The notes beneath the pieces were generated by a model. The model saw only the letters and a list, made by a program, of their open reading frames with translations. It made no database searches and was not told where the DNA came from. Both the position numbers and the translations under genes were made by a program. 64,000 nucleotides of DNA from Mesostigma viride (Eukaryota; Streptophyta; Mesostigmatophyceae; Mesostigmatales; Mesostigmataceae). This document shows, one piece after another, positions 18,763-35,200 of the stretch (positions within the stretch are counted from its first letter, which is position 1; every line of letters begins with the position of its first letter). The DNA lies in NCBI GenBank assembly GCA_009746045.1, contig RPFO01000156.1:321278-385277 (forward strand), given 5' to 3'.

Positions 18763-21700
18763 CTAAATATCTGCCACTGTGCCCTCCCCGTCCCCTTCCT
18801 GCACGTTCACCCACACCTCCTGTGCACGGTTCAGGATCTGGAACGGGCTGGAGTACCCAGCAAACACCACGGTGGCGTTGTCATACTTGATGCCATCCTG
18901 CTTGAGGGCCCTGTGGGGGGGCAGGGGGGAGCATCCCAATCCGCACACATTGATAACTGATTGCTCATCTCGCTTGGTGCATGCATGCAACAAGTCGCAT
19001 CAGGTCATGTCAAGCACCTCCGCAAGCATGCACATACCAAGGTGTCAACGACCAACGTAGTGCGCTTTGAAAACGATTGGCGAAAGCGGCCATGAGGTGC
19101 TTACTAAAGCAAGAGCAAAAGTTGCTGCCGCCATAGAATCCAGCAAGTATGCATCTGCCCTGTCAAACGCAGCAATGGCTAACAAGTACTACATGCGAAG
19201 CAGCCATGCTTCACCAACAAGTTCTTATTAACCCGTGCACGGTGGCGTACCTGCCACGCAATACATCTACCCATGCGAGAAGGCCCAATCCTGCCTGATA
19301 TGGCAATCTTACTTACTCGCTCAAGCAAATTCCCTTCCTACCTCACATAGCCGTCCTCGCACTCCACATATAGGAGACACCGTCTTTTCTACCTCACATA
19401 GCCATCCTCACACTCCACATATAGGAGATCTAGTCTTTCCTACCACTCAAGGCATCATGACTCACTCCAGCAGTTTCCTCTTCCGCCTCTCATGACCATC
19501 CTCTCTTACTAACACAAATAGACCCTTAGCCCTCCTTATTCCAATACTAATAAATAATGCTAGTTACTCCAGCAGTTTCCTCTTCTGCCTCTCGTGGCCA
19601 TCCTCCTGACTCCTCCTGTCTTGGCCCTCCTTATTCCTACAATAATATATGTATACTACTATATCTATTGCTACTTACTCCAGCAGTTTCCTCTTCTGCC
19701 GCTCATGGCCATCCTCTTACTCCCACATATAGGGCTTAGCCTTCCTTATCCCTACAGTTATTTGATTGCTACTCACTCCAGCAGGTTCCTCTTCTGCCGC
19801 TCATGGCCATCCTCTTACTCCCACATATAGGGCTTAGCCTTCCTTATCCCTACAGTTATTTGATTGCTACTCACTCCAGCAGGTTCCTCTTCTGCCGCTC
19901 ATGGCCATCCTCTTACTCCCACATATAGGGCTTAGCCTTCCTTATCCCTACAGTTATTTGATTGCTACTCACTCCAGCAGGTTCCTCTTCTGCCTCTCGT
20001 AGCCATCCAGGTCGGGGAAACCGCCAAAGGGGCCGTACACCGCACGCGTGATGCACTCCTCGCGCTCGATTTTAACCTGTGGACATTAAAGCAAGCAAGG
20101 AAGGATGACCTAAATTTAGAACAAAGCCAAAAACAGCATCCACCGCAGAGAACATGGCGCACTGAGAGAACATATGGCGCACTCCTCCCACTCGATAGAA
20201 CTTTCGCAAACCAACCTCAACGAATCACGATAAATGGAAGGTGGGGGATAAAGCCTCGGGAGGTGGGGGTGTAATTAAAGGGATAAAATTATTATAATTA
20301 TCGCTGAGCGTTTTGTTAATTACACCCCCACCTGCCGAGGCTTTACCCCCCACTTTCCAGGGACTTAGAAGTGTGCAAACGATTGGGATGTAATACGTGC
20401 GTATGGTAGGAACTAACAAGCACAAGCCGACTGTGTGAGCACGTCCATGCAGTTTCCTTTGTGGAACAACGCACCAGTGCCTAGAGCGCAAGAAAAATCC
20501 AGGTATCTGAATTTAGCTACTGTAGACACCAGGCAGTGGTATCGTGGTATCATGGGCAGCTGCATTGAAGGCAAGTACCCTTGCAGGTAAAGCTGAGCGC
20601 ATTTCTACCCTGCGCTGGGCTAACAAAAGCAACTTTTCAATCTAATATGATGATGACTAATACGGATGGATAACCTAACTCCGACAGATCTCCCACAGTA
20701 CCCAAACACGCAGGAAGGATCCCAACAGGAAGGATGGATGCAACCCAGGAGCCCCTGCCGACGCCAAAGCAAAACCGTTGCATGGCTCTAGATATAAACA
20801 GAAATAGATATACCATGCACGCGATGCTGGTGCAAAACCGTTGCATGGCTCGGGATATAAACAGAAATAGATATACCATGCACGTGACGCTGGTGCAAAA
20901 CCGTTGCATGGCTCGGGATATAAACAGAAATAGATATACCTTGCACGCGACGCTAAAGCAGAAACGGAAAGCAAAAAGGGAAAGCAAAAAGGCAAGGCAA
21001 CAGGGAAAGCAAAAAGAGAAAGCAAAAAAGGGAAAGCAAAAAAGGGAAAGCAAAAAAGGGAAAGCAAAAAAGGGAAAGTAAAAAAGGGAAAGCAAAAAAG
21101 GGAAAGCAAAAAAGGGAAAGCAAAAAAGGAAGCAAAAAAGGGAAAGCAAAAAAGGAAGCAAAAAAGGGAAAGCAAAAAGAGAAAGCAAAAAGGGAGTCGT
21201 AGGTATGTCTTGGGTGGGTGCATATGTTGCTGGGTGTGCAACCTTTGGGTGTTACAACCTTTTTTTAGTGGGGGGGGCTGACAGGGAGGCATCGGCGGAG
21301 GCGCATCGGTGGGGGGGGTGGACAGGTTTGAGGGTGTGGATGGGGATGGCTTGGGTGAAGATTGATCACTACTGCTCGTGAACTGGGGGGGGGGGGGGGG
21401 GGGGGGGGCGGGCAAGGCACCGCGAAATTAAGCCTATAAATAGTTGTCTCATTGATATTGTAATACACCAATTGAAAAAGCGCTATAAAAATAGCTCTGC
21501 AGCGTGGCACCAAGCCAGGCCATCTACAGTGCAATCAGCCTTGCGCAGATGCACATGGACGAGCATAAACTTTTTATATAGGCGAGCCACGGCACCAGGC
21601 TATGCTCTTTCCTTATGCCATGCCAGCTCCTTGCTAATGGCAATCCAGTGCATTTAGCGCTTTAACAGACGGTAAAATACAGGGAACCCAAAGCAATGCC

Positions 21701-23067
21701 CCCCCCACATTCACGGCCACGATCATGCCCTGCACACAAGCAACCCAGGTCGCAGTCACCCCCCCCCCCCCCCCCCCCCCCGCAGCCATCAATGTCAACA
21801 TCATCACCAGTCACCCATCATCACCCCTGGATGCCCCCATCCATGCATTTCAACCCGCGCATCTCTTGCGGGTTTGTTTTGTCCCCATCCCGCTAACCTG
21901 CATAGTGCTATCAGCCGTGAGGATGTGGACTAGCATTATCAACCCTCAAAACCAAAACTATAAATCTACACCCGTCCCTGCCTTGCTTGGGATCATAAGA
22001 GGAAATTAAAAAAAATAAATTAGAACAGCTGTCATCACTGCAAAGCAAATACAAGAAGCTGTCATTACTCCAGGAGAAGACCTCAACCCACGGCTCCCCC
22101 CACGTTGGGATTATCGCAACCCTCATCCCTGACGTGTCACCCCCAGTCCACAATCCATAATTAAAACCCGCACCCGTACCCACCTTGGGGTCATCCGGCT
22201 CTGGAACGTCCTCCAGGTCATGGTAGCGGGCGGGCACGAAGAAGGAGACCTTCCAGCCGCTGCAGCGTGGGACGGGCGAGATCCTCACGGGCGCCGTCAT
22301 GGGGATCTGGGGCGCCACGTAGCCACGGCAGCCAGGAGGGCCAGAGGGACAGCTGGCGACATCAGTTGGGAGATGACTCACACGCAATATTTGGTGAAAT
22401 CGAGCACTTCCCAGCTGCTAAAATATCTAGCACGACGTGGTTCGTTATTTACAACCCCATAAGGCAGACGGACACTGCCGCCCACTGTGAAGTGAGCGGG
22501 GAACCCACCTTTTCGTATTTGGAGTTCATCCCGCTGATGTAGTTGAAGCACCGGGAAAACCCGATCTTCCGCGCCTCGTCGAACGTGGAATCGTGCACGA
22601 TTGTGGATGCCCACATCTGCGAAGAATGGACAACGTACATTGTTGAAAAAAATTAAGGCGGACATGAACCACAAAGCAGATATTCGGATGCAGATGTATC
22701 TGTCGTGAAGTGCGCTGGTCGTAGGGTGCGAGGCGGCAGGCAGACCATCCAATTTAACCGCAAGGTCACGTAAACCTATACCTTCATCGTCCCCGGCCTG
22801 GAACCGAGCTCAAATTCATAAAAATCAAATTCAATCGACAGGCTAACAGACCAACAATTAATAGCATGCTGTAGGCACTAAATGACACTCTACCTCGCCG
22901 GCGTGGTAGGTCCGCAGCTCGTATTCCTCCTTCCTCTCCTTCACTTCGCACGAAGGCGTCTCAACAGAAGTTCTTGGCCCACAAGAGCTCGCCCTTACAG
23001 CAGAATTGCAAGCCCATGCCAACAGCACACAAACTAATAGACTCCGCATGAGTGCAATGGACGCCAT
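18763..23067 (-). CDS. Secreted SOUL haem-binding family protein, 5 exons
   Basis: SOUL proteins bind haem or tetrapyrroles and are common in algae and plants. Rebuilt exons (minus strand): 23067-22894, 22616-22509, 22306-22184, 20076-19973, 18910-18763; 218 residues, all joints in frame (phases 0, 0, 0, 2) with GT-AG borders. Residues 1-27 are a hydrophobic signal peptide (LMRSLLVCVLLAWACNSAVR). The SOUL domain follows: KEEYELRTY in exon 1, FDEARKIGFSRCFNYISGMN in exon 2, IPMTAPVRI and VSFFVPARY in exon 3, RAVYGPFGGF in exon 4, VVFAGYSSPF and EVWV in exon 5. Length and motif order are those of a complete single-domain protein. The signal peptide implies secretion, vacuole or plastid entry. 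Intron 3 is 2.1 kb of simple repeats. Intron 4 contains a tandem array copying the exon 4 donor. The haem ligand cannot be named from sequence. Confidence 0.9.
19330..19990. repeat. 98-bp minisatellite copying the SOUL exon 4 end and donor
   Basis: ACTCCAGCAG occurs at 19,677, 19,775, 19,873 and 19,971, exactly 98 bp apart, with older variants near 19,566 and 19,463 and scraps at ~19,340 and ~19,390. The rightmost copy is the true exon 4 edge (exon ends at 19,973; intron GTGAGT reads leftward). Each unit carries about 36 bp of exon sequence (AGGAACCTGCTGGA on the coding strand) plus GTGAGTAGCAATCAAATAA of the intron. Neighbouring units are nearly identical, so the expansion is recent. Confidence 0.93.
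20760..21460. repeat. Intronic repeats in SOUL intron 3: 63-bp x3, purine array, poly-G
   Basis: 20,768-20,960 holds three copies of a 63-bp unit (CAAAACCGTTGCATGGCTC, ATAAACAGAAATAGATATAC; starts near 20,770, 20,833 and 20,896). 20,961-21,195 is a purine-rich array of AAAGCAAAAAAGGG-type units. A run of more than 20 G lies at about 21,387-21,408, and a C-run at ~21,761-21,781. The purine array creates Phe/Leu-rich artificial frames on the minus strand. 20,077-20,760 and 21,410-22,180 otherwise look like ordinary intron, except for the inverted segment GAGGTGGGGGTGTAATTA / TAATTACACCCCCACCT near 20,259-20,333. Confidence 0.88.
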
Positions 23068-23900
23068 ATTCTGACACCGTGATCCAGAAACGTGCAAATT
23101 CGCGGATGGCGGGTGACAAAAACTCCACCCAGTCAAACGGGGTGTTCTGTTTCGGGGGCGCACTTTCGCGGATGCATCTGTGTGTTCATAGTTGCATGGG
23201 ATCAACGTCACAGAGACCGCAGCGATGGAGAACCGTGAAATTTCGGGTTTCTGCAGTCTGGATTCATCAGTCATTCTCTCCGCTATCCACGTATACCGCA
23301 GCCACGTGTTCTTAATTAGTTCTTACTGCGGGTCTGTAATTCTGTATGGCTTGATTGGCTTCCGCTACGGTAGGAGCTTCCATAGGCGGGGCACAGGAAT
23401 GCCAGGGCCGCACCGCCCGCACGACGTGACGCACCCGGCACAACCCGCAAGTTTTTCGCCAAGTTTCTCGCATGTAGGAGTGGCCGCATGGCTATTGGCT
23501 GGGCCATGGAAATGAGAGATCAAAACATTCACAGATCAAAACATTTTTTTAAATTTAAGAACATTCCTGACACAAGGAAGTAAATATTCAAGGAACTTAC
23601 TACCGTTTTTTTCGGGAACTAAACCCCACGTGCACAGTAACTTGTTCAGTAAGTACGGCATCGGCGATTCAGGTCAATAGTTGCCCGCATTAGCAGGGGC
23701 GTATCCCCAGGTCGAAGTTGACCCTCCCAACGGGCTGATGGTGTGCCGAAACTTGCAAGAGGCCGCCAGCCCCCGTTCCCCTGGCCCACATCGCGTTCGG
23801 CGGCGCTTCCAATAAAGTGGACATGCCCGCCCTGGTTATGTCCTCTTTAGCGTGCTAAGCCAAGGACGTGAAGTGGCTGTATTCAGGGCAGCCATACAGG
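23068..23900. promoter_or_regulatory. Divergent promoter region, SOUL (minus) / RPS14 (plus)
   Basis: 833 bp separate the two start codons, which point away from each other, so both promoters and 5' leaders must lie here. The SOUL side contains the hydrophilic leader before 23,067. The RPS14 side is moderately AT-rich around 23,520-23,600 (CAAAACATTTTTTTAAATTT) before GC-rich sequence. I see no TATA box at a convincing distance and no conserved motif I can name. No repeats of the window's transposon families occur here. Confidence 0.5.
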
Positions 23901-27433
<3,533 letters not shown>

Positions 27434-29229
27434 TCGCACTCCAGCTTCCCTGCAGCGGTGCTGCATGGATGCATGGTTGGCGGTTTCTTGTCATTTGATT
27501 GTTTGTTTATAAACATTTCTGCCCATGTCTGGGGGACAACATGGTGAAATAGGCTTGTAGTGAGTACCTGCTTTGCCCTCTTCCTAATAATATTATATGC
27601 CGACAATGGTTAATGAAGGCAATTGTCCGAAACAGTAATGTGTGGACAACGAGATGGGTACCACCTTCACATTCACGTCGTGAATAAGCCAGTGGCCTTT
27701 CCTGAGCCTCCATTAGTTTGTGGACTCATAATTAGCAAGGATGGTGTCCCTGTTGCCAACGGAAAAGACCACAGTTCTCAACCATGGAATAAATAGCATG
27801 GCACTAATTTTGCATGCCCATCCATCATCATGTGGAGGGCCCATGGCAAGTTTGATATGACGTGAGATAACTCAGTACTAGGGTTGTGCCCCTGGTTTCC
27901 GAATCGACAAGAACCGCGTACTCCTGATTTGCTGAAGGGGTGAGTACCGGGACTGGGAGTACCGGAGATTTTAGAATCTAGTGGGTACTGGTACAGGGAG
28001 CTTACCGGTCGATTATTGTAAACAGTTGGAGCGCGGGAGCACTCAAAAGTCCGCGATGACTGGTACGAGTATCAATTTTATTAAAGTGAGACAACTATCG
28101 ATCGATAGGACTCATGTGGCGGTCCAACGTCCTATGAGGACTAGAACAGTACATGTATGGAGGAGCAAAGATCGATCACAGAAGCTAGCCGCGCGGCGCG
28201 CGCTGTCCATGCAAGGAAGACCTGCATGGACGCGTGTCATCTTGATCGAACAATGGCCAAGAACAAGGTGCCAGAGCTATATTCGTTAGCGCCATATGCC
28301 ATGTTTCCCAACATCCAATGAAGAACTGCACACGGTGCACTCAAGGCGAAAATTGGAGGACATCACTTTCAAATGTGTAGCGGGAACCAACAGCCCGCGT
28401 ATGCCAGAAAACATCATGTAATGTAGCGACGGTGTGGACAACGAATCCATGAATGCACTTTGCCAATCTCGGAACGGCCGCAAAGGAGATCTCTGGCATC
28501 ACAGGATTCAGATGCGCTGAGATACTACGCGATCCAGCCGGTCCCAGACCTGTTGGTAGAGCTTGTGCCAAGGGGCAGCACCGAACAGATGTGGGTGACA
28601 TTGAAAAAAACACCGGACTTGAAGGCATAATGTCTCGGTCATATTTTTGATATAGTCTTGACCAACAAACGATGCAAGAGTTCAACAAGAGTCATGATGA
28701 AATCGACACGATAAGCCAACAAAGACGGGAAAAATGATGCAACTGACTAAGAACAACACCATATTTTGCTGTATGGGAAAGGAGACTGTTAATATCGGGG
28801 TAGCGAATAAAAGGAATTTGCTGGTATTTAGGATCCTTGCGCTTATCATAGACAGCCGTACACTCTATCAAGGAGACAACCAGCGCAGGCCAGAAATCGG
28901 GAGAATCCGGACCATGGTAGCTCTATATATACGTTTTGCAAGAGTTTAAGTGTCTCATTGATAACAATGAGATTTGAAATCTCGACGTCGAATACATGAA
29001 TCCTCATGGTGTAATTAATGGATTAATAAAATTATAAATCAGTCACGCATGTCCAGTGTATACAGTCCTCATTGTGTCAGACACCGGCACTGCCAGCCTC
29101 AGTGCCAGCATTACTGACTAGGCTTTGCGAGGGCGACCACTCCTCATACACGGTCAGTCTACCTAAGCTTACAAGTAAGCAAGCACCTTTTTACCATGCG
29201 AGGGCGTGTCACCTAGTTCAAGTACCTAA
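27434..29229. other. Convergent intergenic region with LINE-2 remnant
   Basis: Space between the RPS14 stop and the CEP162-like stop. 27,434-28,030 is unremarkable, presumably including RPS14 3' UTR. About 28,030-28,930 is a decayed retroelement on the minus strand: 28,870-28,915 contains AGCGCAGGCCAGAAATCGGG, which matches the RT fragment near 56,000 (SPVFWPAL) and the plus-strand piece at 56,470-56,520; 28,480-28,640 includes a frame with CFFQCHPHLF...VWDRLD that could be a zinc-knuckle region. No gene is called. Confidence 0.55.
29169..29173 (-). terminator. Candidate TGTAA polyadenylation signal for CEP162-like gene
   Basis: TTACA on the plus strand, so TGTAA on the coding strand, 57 nt beyond the stop codon at 29,230. 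TGTAA is the usual poly(A) signal of chlorophyte algae. A five-base word arises often by chance, and I did not find an equally well-placed copy for the other three genes. Confidence 0.3.
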
Positions 29230-32200
29230 TCAACTGCCGCCAGCTGTCACCGTATCCCGTTGCAGCGCCACGGCGGCCGCCAGAATCGTGTCGAGCTCCC
29301 TCTGGAATGCACGTATCTGTGCGTCCTTGTCCCCCATCTCACGCCCGTACTGCTCCCGCAGGGTCGCCACGTCGCGCTGATATTGCTCCCGTAGCATGGC
29401 CACCTCCAGCCGGCACACGCGCTGCGTCTCGTCCACCACGTGCGCCCACTCGGCCTCACGGGCGCGCTTGGAGGCTTCCATGTCGGCCACGCGGCGCTCC
29501 AGCGCGCGGTACTGTGGAAAGAATCAGGTTGTTGGTCAGAATCAAACAGGTCGGTCAGTGGTGATACTAGTAGTATAATTGGTCACAATCGGCGTGCGGT
29601 ACTGTGGTTCCAAAGGCGGGGTTGCCCAGTAGGGCTCTGGAAATAGGCTTGTTGATTAGGGATTTGAATTAGGGTTGATGATAAGGGCCATGAAATAGGG
29701 TTGTGAAGACGGGGTCAGCTGATGGAGTCCGTGCCACCGGCCCGGTGAAGTAGTGCGTAGCACTGGTGAGGTGAGACAATGTTTACCATGAATGAACCAA
29801 TTAACGCGTACCATGTCCTTAGTCCTAACTATGCACACGTACCATATTCTTACTCCTACATAACCAATGTGCACCATGTTGTTACCCCTAACTAACGAAC
29901 ATCTACCATGCCTTGAAATATCCAGCACTTACCATCTCGTGACTAGTAAAACAAACCAGTGTTTACCAGCTTTTACTAACCATACCTAAAATTAACTGTC
30001 ACGTACCAGCTCCCAACTAACCACGTCTGTAATCAACTATCACATACACCCCCCCCTTGAGGTTTGAGAAGGGGGTCTGACCGCTCCAGGGCTGCAATCT
30101 TGAACCTGAAATCCAATCCAGGACTGGCAAAATTAAACATCAAAGTGGGGCGTTTGAAGACGCTAGACGGGTGAATTTGCAGTACACGTGTATGTGTAAG
30201 TATTACTATAATCCCTCCCCCCGGCGCGTCCCTGCACGCCTGCCAGAGCGAGCTGTTTCGGGGCTGAACAACACACCACTAGGCTGTGTGATGTAAATGG
30301 GCTTTTATACTATCCTGCTCACGCTTTCCCCTGGGTGCACATACTCCCCCTCACGTGCCACTGACCGCTACTTCGCAGCCTTTGCCTACTAGTGGTGCCT
30401 ACTTTAAGATCTTCTTGCCCAAAACCAGCTCTGCGATCTTAAAACAAGAAACTCCAAAATCCAGGGTCTTAAGATCTTAAACCTGGGCTTCTTAACCGGG
30501 TGTACCAGCTCCTAACTCACCATATCTTAAATCAACCATCACGTTACAGCTTCTAACTAACCACGTCTGTAATTAACTAACACGTACCAGCTCCTCACTA
30601 ACCATGTCTTCAATCGACTATGCCCGTACCATGTCCACCGAGGGCGGCACCCGCACCAGGCGCAGCTGCTCCCTGGCATCCGCAAGCTCCGCGGTGACGA
30701 TCGCCAGCTGCGCCAGCAGGCCCTTCTCCCGCTGCACCAGCGCCCTCTCGGCCTCCAACGCGCGCTCCAGTTTGGCCCGCAGCGCCTCCGCCTCGGCCAC
30801 CGCTTGGGCCAGCGCATGGGCTGATACAGCACCCGGCCCGGACGAGTCGGTGCCCATGCCGGCTCCGCCATAAGACCCTGCTCCATAGCTGCCTGCTCTT
30901 CCCCCATAAGACCCTGCAGCTCCCCCATTTGTGCCAGTCAAAGTAGCATTTACAGATGGCACAGTCGCGCTACCACCATTCCCTCCTCCCCCTCCTCCTC
31001 CTCCCCCTCCTCCTTGTCCCTCTCCTCCTCCTCCTGCTCCTCCTGCTGTGCCCAGCCTCCCCGCTCCTCCACCCGCCACCTGGCCCTGCCCCATCCCCGC
31101 GAGCGCCACTTTCAGCCGGCACTCGTCGCGCACCGCCTCCATCGCCGCCGCGTGCTCTGCTTTCAGCCGCCCCACGCCCTCCAGCGCGTCGCCGTACATG
31201 CGCTGCAGCATGTCGCGCGCAAGCTCCGCCTCCGCCACGCGGCGCATCAGCTCCGCCACACTGGCATCCTTGATGGTATCATTCAACATTGGTTGCTGGT
31301 GGCCTCGCAAAGCATCGTTCATCATAGGTTGCTGGTGGCCATGCAAAGCCGAAGAAGACGGGGCATTGCCGGTTGCGTCGTGCCGGGTGGCAGCCGTGGC
31401 AGTCTCCAGCAGCGGACGGTGACCATCCATCCCCTGTGTGGCACGCTCACCCACCCCTGTGTCTCTCTGGGACGCTCCAGGCCGGGACGTGGCCATGCTG
31501 GCCGCCTTGCTGGCACCATTAAGACTGCCATTGGCATTGTTGTTGCTATTGCTGCCACTTGCGGCAGCCACCTCCAGCACCGCGACCCGCTGCTTGAGCG
31601 CCGCGAACGCCGCCTCCCTCATCGCCAGCTGGTCCTCCAGGTGCCGTGACCGCGCCTGCTCGTGCGCCAGGGACCGTGCCAGGTGGCTGGGCCCCCAGGT
31701 GCTGCCCGACGGCTGCTGCTGACTGCCGTCACGGCCGCCCCCGGGAACCTCCCGTGTGGGGGGGCTGTCCCGGGAGGACAATGGCGGGGAGTCTGGGGGT
31801 GGGGGTGCCAGCGGGGGTGGAGATGTCGTGCGGGCACCCTGGCTACTGGTATGTTCCGGTCGAATGCTCGAGCTGTTAGCGTTGCCTGTGGTTGGCGCGG
31901 TGACAGCTGGCAGGGGTGTGGGGGGAAGAGGCAGCAAATTTGGTTACGAGCAAGTGTGTGTTGTGCTTGAGGGCGCGTGTGTTTCAGGGCGCGAGAACCG
32001 ATGGGACCGAGGGGCATGAACGAATGGCGTAGAGTGGCATGAAGGAATAGCGAAAAAAGCGGGGCCGGGCAAAAGGGGCAAGGCCGATATGCGAAGGATC
32101 CAAACCACCATTTCCCCTCCCCAACGTGGGACCGTAGGGGGTCTCCATGCCTTGTGAGGTACACGTGGATGCGTAGTGAGTGGTTTGGGTGCGTGAATAC

Positions 32201-35200
32201 AAACAAGTGCTTAATAATTCACGGTCATCACTGAAAAAGTACGATAAATCAACAAGTGGGTGGCGCATACAAGAACTTAGTCAATTACATCATCTTTCTT
32301 CCCTCCCTTCCACCTCTCCAGGCAGCCAGGGGAGCGGGTATGGCACTACCATTAAAGAGTGCAGCCCGACATTCAGGAAGCGAGAATTAGCATGTCTTAG
32401 TTCCTACACTAATTAGCATGTTTTGGTTCTTATACTAAATAGCCTGTTTTGGTTTCTAGGCCACCTGGATGTTCTGGAGCCTGGAAATGTAACATTCATG
32501 TAACATTCTTAGCTGCTCCCACAGGCGATCATCCATGCAGACCGAGCAAGCGAACAAGTTCTGGGCTTCTTTTCTGTCTCGACCGACAAGCGGCCGCCTT
32601 TCCGAAGCAACACTCCCTGTGTTCATTCCGCACCCACCTGCCCCCGTCGCCTCCTCCATCAACAGCTCTGCCGCCATCGAAGCCATTCCTTCATCCGTCA
32701 CCGAGACGTCCGCGCCGATCCCCCTCGCTGCCTCCCCCATGGCCATCCCGCCATCACCCACCCTAGGTGCCACAGCGCCCGGTGTCCCATCGGGCCCTCC
32801 CTTTCCATGGCCACATGGTGATGCCACTTCTGGCACAGCTGGCAGGTGGCCTTCCTGTGCCCCTGGGTCCTTTGGTCCAGCCACCTCCTTGAGCGCGGAC
32901 AGCAGGCTCTTCTTAGACTTACGTTTGCGGTCCATCGCAGCCGTGCTGGCTGCCTGCGCGCTATAGGTGGACCCAGCGGGCGCACCGCCGGTCAAGCCCA
33001 GCTGCTTGGACAAGGCGTCTGCACGACCCGTGGCCTCCCGCAGCTTCTTTGTGTAGAAATCGCGCAGGTCCTCCACCTGGCCACGACAGAGAGGGGGCAA
33101 CAGGGATTGCCAAGAGCACATGCTGCCTTGTTATGCTATTTAATGGTTGCCATGTGCATGTTGCCAAAAGAGAGTTCACCGAGTGCAATCAGCCGATTGA
33201 ATCGTTAAATAAAGCAGCCACAGCCGGCCCAAAGCCCATTTTATTGTTGAAAGCGAAATGGATATTCCTGCGTAGGCAAGTTTGCGTCGCATGTCCGTCC
33301 ACGGCCGACATCGTCTGCTTCGTCTGCTACAACCACGTAATTGCATGAAGTAATTATTATCAAGTTCTCATACAACTGTCCCGACGTCGAAGCATGTCAA
33401 GTTGTCGAATAATGGTTTAGTTTGGCTGTCTAGTAAAGTCAGGATATAACGCCAAGCATTTCTCCTGCAACGACCAAAACCTTGCATCAAACTGTAATCA
33501 CCTCCTAGAAAGAGAAAGAAAAACATCTACCCTCCACAGCCCGCCAGCTTCTCTAACTAACAAGCTAACTTTGGCTGCCGCCTCCAAATTCTCATGCTCT
33601 GCCAACTACCTGCCTCGCTGCTGTGATCACGACCTTGCATGGCATACTATAACTAGCTCCCAACTCCACTTTTCTCCGCACCCTACCTGCTTCTCCAGCT
33701 CCTTGACGCGCCGCGCGGTGGGCTTCTCCTGGTTGACCACGGTGCCGGATGACAGTCGCGCGATGTGCGCCTCGTACTGCCGCTTCATGCGCTCGCTCTC
33801 CTGCTGCAGGCCACGCAGCACCTGGGGGGGGGGCGGAAGGGGCGGGGGAGGGTGGGTGGCAGGGTGAGAGAGGTTGGCTGCGTGAGGTGAGGTGGGGGGT
33901 GGGATGAGAGGTGGATAATACGGTTCATTAATCAATCAATTGAGCAACTAATTAGCCACGCAGTCCCGTCAGGGAGCCGCGGGGCATGATGTGGTTGGTT
34001 AGTCACCTTGCACAGATTGAGGTACATAATGTGGTTGAATAGACAGTATGGATGGGTCAGGCATAGACCCACCATCTACCTACATCTCCACAAATGGCAT
34101 TGGCTGTCCCATCAAGCAGTCATGCACGTACCCATCCCTGCAAGCACAGCAACATCCCTAGATGCTCCTGCATGATTATGATCTCCATTAACTCGATCCA
34201 TCAACTGGCAGTCACCAGTCTGATGCATCCTTCTTTGCTCATGGGACCCATCCAACCCCATCCAACTTTACCTCCCAGCTACCACATGGGCCACCCAACT
34301 GCATACCTTCCCCCCCCCCCCCCCCTGTCTTTGTCTCCTTGTTCACGGGTGCCGGAGCTCTCTACATCTAGCCAGCATTGGTGTTACAAGGCACGCTGAT
34401 AAGATGGGGATCACTCACCCGCATGGCCTCGTCCTCCTTCAACTGCAGACGGTGCTGCAACTCGTCCACCTGCTCCTGCAACTGCCGCACGAGGGCGGAT
34501 TCCTCTGCGGTCGGCTTGGCGGCTTGGATGAGCGCGGCCACGCGCGCGGTGCTCGGGTCCCTGCGCTGGAGCGCGTCTTGCAGCTTGCGCACCTGGGGCG
34601 CGCAGGTGGAATACAAATTGCACGGCGTTTGGGAGAATACGGAGCGCACACAGACGGCAAGGGGAGGATTAGATGACAAGATCTTCAAAGAGCGTGCCCA
34701 GGTGGCATGAACACCGCATCTGGATGATTAGGTGGGAAGATTTTCTACAAAGTGCGCCCGGGTGGCACAAGTACGGCACATGGAGGACTGGTCGAGGAAA
34801 AAAATGTTGAGTGTGCACAGGGCCACAGGGGGCGTAGGGGCAAGGAAACTAGCGAGAAGAAGATTAGAAGGTGCGCCCAGGTGGCATGATGGAGCAGGCA
34901 AGGGAACCGTTCTTGAGTGACGAAGGAGGGGAGCCTCCTGCAGCTTGTGCACCGAGCCTTTCTTCTTGCCGATCTTGGCCGGGCCCGTGGCATGTGGCGG
35001 TAGACAAGTGGAAGATTGGTGAGTGAGAAAGGAGGGGGTAGGATAGTATAGTTTACAGAAGCATGTCGAAGTGGTGGGCTGACCGAGAAATAGTATTGTT
35101 GTCAGAAATAGTATCTTTACCCACCTGCTGCTACAGACCAGCGGCATCCCATGCAACATCATAGAAGCACAAATTGCCAGAAGCATACTGGAAGTGTGTT

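Noticed and set aside
20637-21415. Phe/Leu-rich 'membrane protein' frames on the minus strand
   Set aside because: Product of the AAAGCAAAAAAGGG purine array inside SOUL intron 3; the apparent hydrophobic segments are perfect repeats without a domain.
32456-32637. Extension of CEP162-like exon 16 to the end of its open frame
   Set aside because: The frame stays open, but the GTGGGT donor at 32,637 gives the phase 1 needed by exon 17, while reading on would end the protein before its conserved C-terminus.
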